A program made the position numbers and the translations under genes. DNA of 64,000 bases from Liquidambar formosana. Lineage: Eukaryota > Streptophyta > Magnoliopsida > Saxifragales > Altingiaceae. Below the pieces are notes generated by a model that was given only the letters and a program-made list of their open reading frames with translations, did no database searches and was not told where the DNA came from. This document shows, one piece after another, positions 56,609 to 64,000 of the stretch; within the stretch, counting starts at the first letter, position 1; each line of letters starts with the position of its first letter. Where the stretch lies: contig CM077820.1 in the NCBI GenBank assembly GCA_039720395.1, forward strand, positions 17,009,923-17,073,922, given 5' to 3'.

Positions 56609-57832
56609 TGATAATAGCTTAAAATTTCATTAATGTTACATTTTTAGTAGGCATTATCACATTTATTTGGTACTTAATTCCGCATTTTACACATTATACA
56701 TGAGTTCTCTTGATACATGCTCTTATGCTTAAAGTGATGTATTAATACGTGTTTTATTTTTGTAGGAAGCCAATTTCCTATGGTCAAGCATTCTTTATTT
56801 ATTTGGAACTATATGGAAGCTTTGCAAGGTTGAAGTGCATTAATTTTAAAAGATTTTAGCAAACAAATTGGCAACCCCAAAGTTGGAAAGAATATTAAAA
56901 AGGAAGTTTCTAGCAGTTACCGTATTTTGGCCATAACTTTTGACTTTGAAGTCCAATTGATGCAAAATTAGTGTCCCTAGAAAACTGATTCGAAGCCCTA
57001 CAATATTGTATTTCACAAATATTTCGTGATTTCGACGTTTAGTAGGTCAAAAATGGGTTACAAGTTAGCCCTCTTGGAAAAAACGGGATTCCCAATTTGT
57101 TTCCTAATTTTTCTCTTCTTTCCCTTGGAAACCCTAAGAGCACATAGAAAGGAAAAGGCGGCTGCACTTATATATATATATTACTCCTCCTCTTCTCTTC
57201 TATTACGACCTTTCTTGTTCTTCTTTTACCTCTATTTAGTTTTCTAGTTTTTAATTATCATGAGTAGCTAAACGTTTTGCTAAGGCTAGGAGTGAAGCCA
57301 CAACAATTGTTTGGTATTTGTTTAATGACTCTTTCATGGTTTTAATGTAAGCTTTCATAATTTTGATTGATTTTGATTATTTTGCAAAGTATTTATTCTG
57401 TATAATTCTTTGATTTATCGTTAACTCCGGGTACGATGAATGCTTAGAATTCCCTGCGAATTAAATTACTAGTTTTCTCATGTATTAAATCAATCAACTT
57501 TATGAATCCATATTTTTAGAATTGTTTTGAATAAAATTAATTGTTAAATCATCCGACTGGGATCATCCTTCGTATGAATTTCAGTTGAGTTATAAAATTG
57601 AGTCGTTAGCAAATATCTCATACTTGTTGTGAGTGGACCTCTGAACCTTAGTGCTTTTAACTTATTGTTTTCAATCAAATTAATTCTTTATAATCAAGCA
57701 ACCAAATTTCTAAAATCTTTTCTCAATATTCTCTGCTAATTATTCCCCTTCCCTGTGGTTCGACCTCGAACTCACCGAGAATTTATTACTTCGCAGCATC
57801 CTACACTTGGGAGCATTATTAAAGTCGCAGCA
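56609..57832 (+). repeat. Athila 3' LTR (1224 bp)
   Basis: Collinear with the 5' LTR and ends GTCGCAGCA. It is followed by GATAG, the imperfect partner of GATGG before the 5' LTR. Confidence 0.9.
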
Positions 57833-58123
57833 GATAGGGATCTTTAATTTGAAATCCCTAAATTTGAATCCCCTGATTTAAAGAATTTGCCAATTAATGA
57901 GAGTTTATTCTCATATATTTAGCAATAGGTTGACATTGTCATTTAATTGAAAGATTTGGCCTTCCATATATAATGATGTGGCTTGACATGTGTTTTGAAT
58001 ATGGGCTTGACACGTGTTACTTGACATGTAGGATTTTGACTAGTCAAAAGTGTAAATCGTTGAATTGTTGAATAAAACCAATCAAACGGTGATTTGAGTG
58101 TCACCAATTTTTCAGTGTCTACA
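57833..58123 (-). repeat. Element D 3' LTR, part proximal to the Athila insertion
   Basis: On the minus strand it begins TGTAGACACTGA at 58123, preceded by a purine tract GAAGTGGGGGCA (58124-58137) that fits a polypurine tract. It includes the right copy of the 93-bp repeat (57838-57925). Confidence 0.75.
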
Positions 58124-58137
58124 AATGCCCCCACTTC

Positions 58138-58246
58138 AAGGCACGTCATTCTCATTGGCTTGCAATATGTGGGAGACGAGGCTTGAAGTTACCACTGTAA
58201 CTTTAATCTTTGACCTGTGAGCTTTCTTGGCTAGCTTAGTGCAAAG

Positions 58247-58280
<34 letters not shown>

Positions 58281-61200
58281 ATATATAATTTTATTTTATT
58301 TTTGTGTGGAAACGAGTCCTTGTGCTATCATGAGGGCCCATGGTGAGGAAATCTTGAGACCATTTCAATTTCAATAAAAATGGATGGATATCCATTCATA
58401 GTCAGCGTGGAGAATGCATGCCCAACAAAGGAAAAAGGTGTAAAAGTCCTCTTGCTACATGATTATCTTTCAATTCAAATAGTGATTGGAGCATCAATTG
58501 GGCTCTTTTCAAGTGGTTACCTTATGAGCAAGGCCTTGGTAGGGGCACAGTAAACTGTGGTCAACTGCTGTGTGTTGTGGCTAGTGGCTATTACTTATTG
58601 TCCATTGGACCCACGTATCACAATTTTAAGATATGAGATAGAGCAAGCCTCTAACTGTATAACATAAGAAATTGCACCATTACGGCATCATGCACCACGG
58701 TCAACCCAAGATTTGTGTAGAGAAAGTAAAATTCTTCTTTCCATAGCCCATAGTGTGCTTTGTATAGAAAATATATAACTTGGTAACTCCTCCATTTTTT
58801 TATTTTTTTTATTGCCATAGGATAAAAATGGAAAATTGAAAATTTGCCAGTTGCAAGGCACGGATTCTTTGACTGCAAATCTCTCTCCCCCCTTTTTTTT
58901 TCTTTGTACCTAAAGAAGGAATTTTGTTTCACCCAATTAAGAGTTACTTCATCAGCATCGCTAATTAGTTCATCCCTTGATTTGGGAAATCATGCACTAC
59001 TCACGACCCTGATTCTTTGAATTTCAAATGGCTTCTTTCCTTTGCTAGGAGGGAGAGCATACTTTGACTTCAAGTCTTCTTTAATTCTCCAAATCTCTAG
59101 ATAGAAACTCAATATTGAATTGATTGAGTTTCCTAATAAGCACACCTCTTTCTATGTTATAAGCACGTCCATGGTGGTCCTTGGAAACCGTCCCATGGAG
59201 TTCCCTTTGAGTGAGTTCTTCTTCTTCATTTTTTTTTTTTTTTTTTTGATGATGCCTTCTGCCCCGTCTTCCCATCCGATTGAGTTCACATTCAAGTATT
59301 CCCTTCTTCACAAAAACTTGAATTCATGTAGCAACAGGCCACCGTCATGGGTGATAAAGCATCGAGCAACATGGTACATGCATGGCTGGCCGTCTGAAGA
59401 CTCGGGCACTAACTCCTTTCCTTGTCTCTGTTATACATGACACATATGTTTCAATCTTTGAATGACTTGGAAAGATATGGACGTGCCCTCTGGAACGCAT
59501 TGTCCCATTGATTCTCGACCCCCTGGCCCTTTTTTTTTTTTTTTTAATTTTATTTTATTTGACAGGGGATTATAGGGTTCATAACTGATCCATCGCGCCA
59601 ATACAAGGTTAAGGTAACACCAAGGTGCGTCCCCAAGCCAGAGGGTAATTGTGTTTCTTACTTGGAGCCAGGCTTCAATATTAGCGAGGATTTGCTTGCG
59701 GCTAAATATGGAATATGCCAAATCTCCGATTATGATCAGTCCATTCCTCCATTCATCAGTTTAGTCAACGCACTACTGTAAATCAATAAAGGCAACTACA
59801 CTGGTGGAAGGTCACGAACCCCGAAAAAACATCGAATTGTCATTAATTCTTGTAGCGATGAGCACTCCTCATTACCTCACTAGAGAAATGGTGGTGACCA
59901 ACAGAGGAAGGAAGGTTTTGTCCATATATATATCTCACAACCGTGGTGATGATATATTTTGTAGAGTGAAAATTGTCGTCGAAGGGCCCACCAGATTTGC
60001 CAAAATGATACTCTCTTCTTTTCTTTTCTTTTCTTTTTTTTTTCTTTTTTGGTGTGAGAAAGAAATTTATGGAGAATTTTCTTTTGCAGGACAATGTCTG
60101 CGGAAGGAGCAATCAAGTTCTGATTTTTCCTTAAAGCCACTTGTTTAGTACCCATGGAGACTCCAACCACAGTTTGATGACTGCTGCATCGCACACCCGT
60201 TCGTAAGTTCCAAACTTAAACATGATTAGAACTATTCACTTTTTACGCATGAAGATTGAGATTGCAAACAAAGGCACTTGATGTTTTCGATCACCCACGA
60301 GCCTTGACCTTGGGTTTTGACTACATCGGTTGGTTACATTAAATGTTTTTTATTATCCACAAGTTTTGGCATGTCTTGCTTCTTCACCGCCGTTCCTCCG
60401 CAGTTGATTGCATCAAATACTTCTGATCACCCACGAGTCTCGACCATGTGTCTTGACTGCATCGTTTTATCCTAAAGTCTTGACTTTATCGTGATTAACA
60501 CTACCTTGTACATATCCAACTATGAAGATTTTGACCACGACTTCATCATTGCTACAGTGCACTTACCTATCCGTAGTCCTTGCACTCGGTTAGTCATGAA
60601 GATTTTAATTGCCAATTGTTCACTATCGCAATACACCTGTTTACTCATAGAATGTCGACGGTAAGGCGATGAATGCTGCGCCACACTTGATCATGTGTGT
60701 AGTGTTAACTCTATTGTGATTAGTTCTGCAATACACCTAAACATAAGCAGAAACATTGGCCCAACTTCAGCTTACCTTGAGCAATCATGGAGTGGTTTCA
60801 ACTTTAGCTCTTTAGTGGAGAAACATTCTTTTTCTTCATGTTATGACTGAACTTCAGTTGTTTTCTCAAGCTACCTACGTACCCCTCAAAGAAGGGATCA
60901 AGTCAAAACGTAGTTCAAATTATTTTTATTATTATTTTTTTTTTTTTTGGGTGCTGTACGCAATTTATACTCATGCGGGCCAAGAGTATCATGCAGTTTA
61001 GGCTCATGCAATTAAGAACGTTGGAGCTTATGGATTTTGGTTGACTTTAGGGAGACAGTTTAACCTCATGTCAAGAGCTTTGTTGACAGTTTAATCTCGT
61101 GTCAGGGAGTTTCATTGATAGTTTAGGCTCATATCAAGGAGCGTGGAACACTTTAGATGCAGTAACGTCTTGAGAGTTTGTTGTTGACGTGGCCAAGTTT

Positions 61201-61296
61201 TAGTCCATTTTTGAGATGTTCTAAGCTTGGCTCTACTTCTACCACAGCATAGTAGGAAGTTCGCACCATTTCTTTTTCTTTAGTATGTTTGCTACA
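58138..61296. other. Element D internal region without recognised genes
   Basis: About 3.2 kb where pol would be expected. There is an (ATCT)n microsatellite at 58247-58280, T-rich stretches at 59228-59250 and 59530-59546, and a segment (60004-60105) shared with 22206-22310. Between about 60200 and 60700 loosely repeated words such as GATCACCCACGAG and CTTGACTGCATCG occur. Longer open frames are present but lack motifs. Confidence 0.5.
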
Positions 61297-63726
61297 TCAA
61301 TCCTTAGATTGATTTATGAGTATGACAATGTGCTGCATAACTTTCAACAAACCATTTGCACTCATATCAAATATTGAATGACACTCTATACGAGATGGGA
61401 TCAAGCTCCTAGTTTCTTTATCATCTTTTAGTTTGACATGATCTTTCTTCTTTAACCATTTTTTATACCTATTCATGGAGAAGGTAATCTGAACTCCAAA
61501 TCGCTTAAGAGCAGATTTGTGTGAAATAAGGGTTGCCTCATTTTCTGTTTTGCTAGGAGTACCCAACCTATTGAACACAGAGACTTGAGGAGGTGGAGCA
61601 TCAACGCGATCAAATACTGAAGTACGAGAAATGGATCGGATGTCTTTGTTCTCCTTTACCAATTCCCTGGTGTTGCGTTGTGCACTCGCCTTCTTTCGCT
61701 TTGTCTTAGTGAAGTCATACTGTGTGGTACCAGAAGTAGGGTCATCTATTATGACCTAATCAGTCTCAACAACGATGACATGAATGTCTTTTTCATTTTC
61801 TATGGAGTCAATTTCATTATAAACCTCATACCAAGAGGTCATGTAGCTTGGGACGTAAACTTTGACAGGTTCTAATGAACTGAATTGGATGAACTTGGAA
61901 CACACCCCTGGTGCTTGATGTGGAGACATTAATGATCTTGGCGAAGCTTAAACGAGTACGAGGTCAAAATACCTAGGGATGAAAGTAGCATAATTTGACT
62001 CTACTATGTCATCATCCAAGTGAATCTTCCCTTGTTTTTCAAGACTCATAATTAATTCCTTCAACACGAAACATTTTTCCACCGGGTGACTGACAATGCA
62101 GTGGTATTTGCAATACTTTGGATTATTGACTCGACCTATCTCTTCTGGACACTTGCATTGTGGCAATTCAATGACTTTTTTCTTCAGCAAATCCTCTAGC
62201 ATGGCACATCGGAGTTAGGAAAGGGGTACTCCTTTTCTTCCATTTCTTTGAGAGTGGGACGAAGTTTTTCTTCTTCTTGGGTCAATTCTACCCTCTCACT
62301 TCGTTTCTTCTTTCCTCGACCAAATATCTTAATTGGAGTTGTAGTGACTGTCATCGACTCCTCAGTAAAGTCCCTTGTAGATTTATCTCTCCTTCTTTTG
62401 TCTACAAGAAGATGGTCTTTTCTATCATGACTGTAAATACTAAACTCCATATCATGAGCCCGAGTAGCCAGTTCTTCAAAGGTGCGAGGCTTAATTCCTT
62501 GGAGGATGTAAAGTAAACCCCAATGCATGCCTTGTATGCACATCTCCACAGTTGATATCTCTGACAGTTGATCCTTGCAATCTCAGCTCAATGTACGCCA
62601 CCGATTTATGTAGTCGATGACAGGTTCGTCTTTCCACTGTTTAGTATTCGTGAGTTCAATCATGCTCACCATGCAACGAGTGCCGAAATATCGATTTTTA
62701 AACTCCCATTCCATTTGTTCCCAACTGTCAATAGATTGAAGCTCAATATCGGTGTACCAATCGAACACATTTCCTTTAAGAGAACACACAAATTGTTTAA
62801 CAAGCAAGTCCCCTTCCGTGCTAGCGTTATTACAAGTCTCCACGAAATGAGCAAGATGCAGCCTTGGATTGCCCTTACCATCAAACTGCAGAAACTTAGG
62901 TGGTTGGTAGCCAGAAGGCATCCTCATATTATCGATCCGCTTGGTGTATGGCTTTGAGTATATAGGTGTATTTTGTGAAGAGTTCCCATACTAAAGCTTT
63001 GATGGTGCTTGCTATCATGTCCTGAAGTTGTTCCACGGATAATGAAGCAATAGAAGTAGCTTGGGGTGATTGGTTGGCTTATGGCACTACTGTAGACCTA
63101 TTTGGGATCTCAAAGGCATGGATGTTTTGAGAAGTGAAGCCAGGAGGGTGTGTATGACCTTGACTAGATTCTCCAACATTGTGTACTTCCAGCTTATTCA
63201 TGAGAGATGTAATTTGAAGGTCTTTCTCTTTATTTGCCTTAACAAGCTCCGCGACGACACACTCCATCTCAGCGAATTTCTCTTCTGCAGAAGTAGCAGG
63301 GACCGTCATCATCACTGGCATGACTATGGAATCGAATTGCGAAAACAACTCAGAGAACTCCAAACTAACTGCCTGTTTAGAGGATCTTCGGGATCCTAGG
63401 GAAGACCCTGTGCTTAAGTTAGCGTCCCAGACAGAAAGTAAAGTTTTCTCCTCCGATAGTGAATCCCTCAAAGTTATTACCACTTTCCTTGAAGATGTCA
63501 TTGCATCCTTCTTTGCCCCTAGATTGGCTAAAGGGATGAAGGTTCGCGCCTTTGTAGCATCTTGAGAACGCCTTGAAAATGGCATACTCGAAGCACTTGG
63601 CAAAGTAGTTGCCTTGGATTTGCTATGAGTCATTGGGCTCGTAGAGGTGTTGCTACCAGTCGAAGTGTTTGTGTTCGCGGCATCACCTTTCTTATCATAA
63701 GCAATTTGAGCCTTCTTGGAAGCCAT
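61297..63726 (-). pseudogene. Element D gag and downstream spacer, broken
   Basis: It starts at ATG 63726 (MASKKAQIAYDKKG) with an open N-terminal part to 63079. The retrotransposon gag domain lies at 62583-62927 (FDGKGNPRLHLAHFVE, FEWY-like DWYTDIE, YINRWRTLS). It is closed by TGA 62583-62585 and resumes at 62549 in the same frame with MHWGLLYILQGIKPRTFEEL. A frameshift near 62200 leads to a zinc-binding segment YCKYHCIVSHPVEKC (about 62060-62110). A last open piece at 61297-61662 carries the repeated SVFDRV/SVFNRLG motif that precedes protease in related elements. No protease follows. Confidence 0.8.
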
Positions 63727-63778
63727 TGTAGTTGTTGATTTGAGGTTAACTTTGGAGATAAAGATGAAAGGCAGAGAG

Positions 63779-63796
63779 GTCCCACTGGGCGTGCCA
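63779..63796 (-). other. Element D primer binding site
   Basis: On the minus strand TGGCACGCCCAGTGGGAC, six bases after the LTR end at 63803. This type is found in many plant Ty3/gypsy elements; the tRNA is not identified here. Confidence 0.6.
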
Positions 63797-63802
63797 GAAA
63801 TT

Positions 63803-64000
63803 TGTACACACAAATTTCGTGTCCTGAAATTAAATAGACGAGAAATAGGAGACAAATAACAATTTATTAATTTGAAATAAATGGGTACAATTCTCTGTGG
63901 GCTATTCTTTACAAAAGAATACAAATCCTCTGATTAAATCTCCGTGGCCTTGATTGAAGGTAGTCGTACACGCGTTCTTGAATCGGATTGTAAAGCTTCT
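63803..64000 (-). repeat. Element D 5' LTR, 3' end only
   Basis: Matches 47741-47860 apart from the 104-bp segment absent there. It continues beyond the window. Confidence 0.8.

Larger units (their letters stand above)
48159..57832 (+). mobile_element. Element C: Athila Ty3/gypsy retrotransposon, full length but decayed
   Basis: Two LTRs of about 1.22 kb, a primer binding site TGGCGCCGTTGCCGGG typical of Athila (aspartate tRNA), gag, protease, RT/RNase H and integrase in order, then a long non-coding 3' region and a G-rich polypurine tract. Coding regions carry many stops and frameshifts. No env-like frame was found between integrase and the 3' LTR. Confidence 0.9.
47741..64000 (-). mobile_element. 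Element D: gag-only Ty3/gypsy element, 5' LTR runs off the window
   Basis: Minus strand order: 5' LTR (from beyond 64000 to 63803), primer binding site (63779-63796), gag remnants (61297-63726), about 3.2 kb without recognised genes, polypurine tract, 3' LTR (58123 to 47741) split by the Athila element. No protease, reverse transcriptase or integrase was seen, so D is non-autonomous. The terminal TG at 63803 appears as CG at 47741. Confidence 0.8.

Noticed and set aside
59120..59440. 106-codon open frame in element D
   Set aside because: It contains a run encoding mostly Phe and Ile from a T tract and has no recognisable motif.

Overview
The window is nuclear DNA of a flowering plant, very probably a eudicot with a retrotransposon-rich genome. 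It carries Tat/Ogre-type and Athila Ty3/gypsy elements, a CACTA element with a captured host exon, a Helitron, a Stowaway-like MITE and a cluster of intronless F-box genes of the F-box/F-box-associated type. The species cannot be named from the sequence alone. No tRNA, rRNA or CRISPR was seen.

Left block (1-22310) is a stack of nested Ty3/gypsy elements. Element A (1-15078, + strand; its left end lies before the window) is a Tat/Ogre-type retrotransposon. It has 2.8-kb LTRs, a gag-pro frame, a predicted intron, pol with two RNase H domains, an antisense plant-mobile-domain-like gene with its own TATA box, and a 1.65-kb tandem array of hairpins before the 3' LTR. A appears inserted in the leader of element B (15079-17504, - strand). 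B is inserted in the gag of A' (17505-22205, - strand), a second member of the A family. A' in turn sits next to a scrap of a D-like element (22206-22310). The LTR of A is a mosaic: its core promoter block (12766-13522) matches the LTR of B, while the rest matches A'.

Central block (22311-47740) is a tandem F-box cluster with four genes, all on the - strand. FB1 (22844-23974) is a pseudogene with two nonsense codons. FB2 (29671-30801), FB3 (40429-41601) and FB4 (45647-46777) are intact. Each gene lies in a duplicated unit that includes flanking DNA; three units share an old LINE relic. Later insertions make the units unequal: a Stowaway-like MITE (24235-24546), an A-type LTR fragment (27768-29193), a 4.77-kb non-autonomous CACTA element with a captured ARL1-type GTPase exon (32135-36907), a solo LTR (39868-40266) and a Helitron (41908-43085). 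FB1, FB2 and FB4 share a promoter-proximal deletion and an N-terminal frame change that relocate the start codon relative to FB3.

Right block (47741-64000) is element D, a gag-only Ty3/gypsy element on the - strand whose 5' LTR runs off the window. Its 3' LTR is split by a full-length but decayed Athila element (48159-57832).

The host genes likely to matter are FB2, FB3 and FB4, which would act as substrate receptors of SCF ubiquitin ligases. Everything else is mobile DNA. The most unusual features are the compensatory hairpin array and antisense gene in element A, the swapped LTR promoter, the gene-capturing CACTA element and the start-codon relocation in the F-box family.
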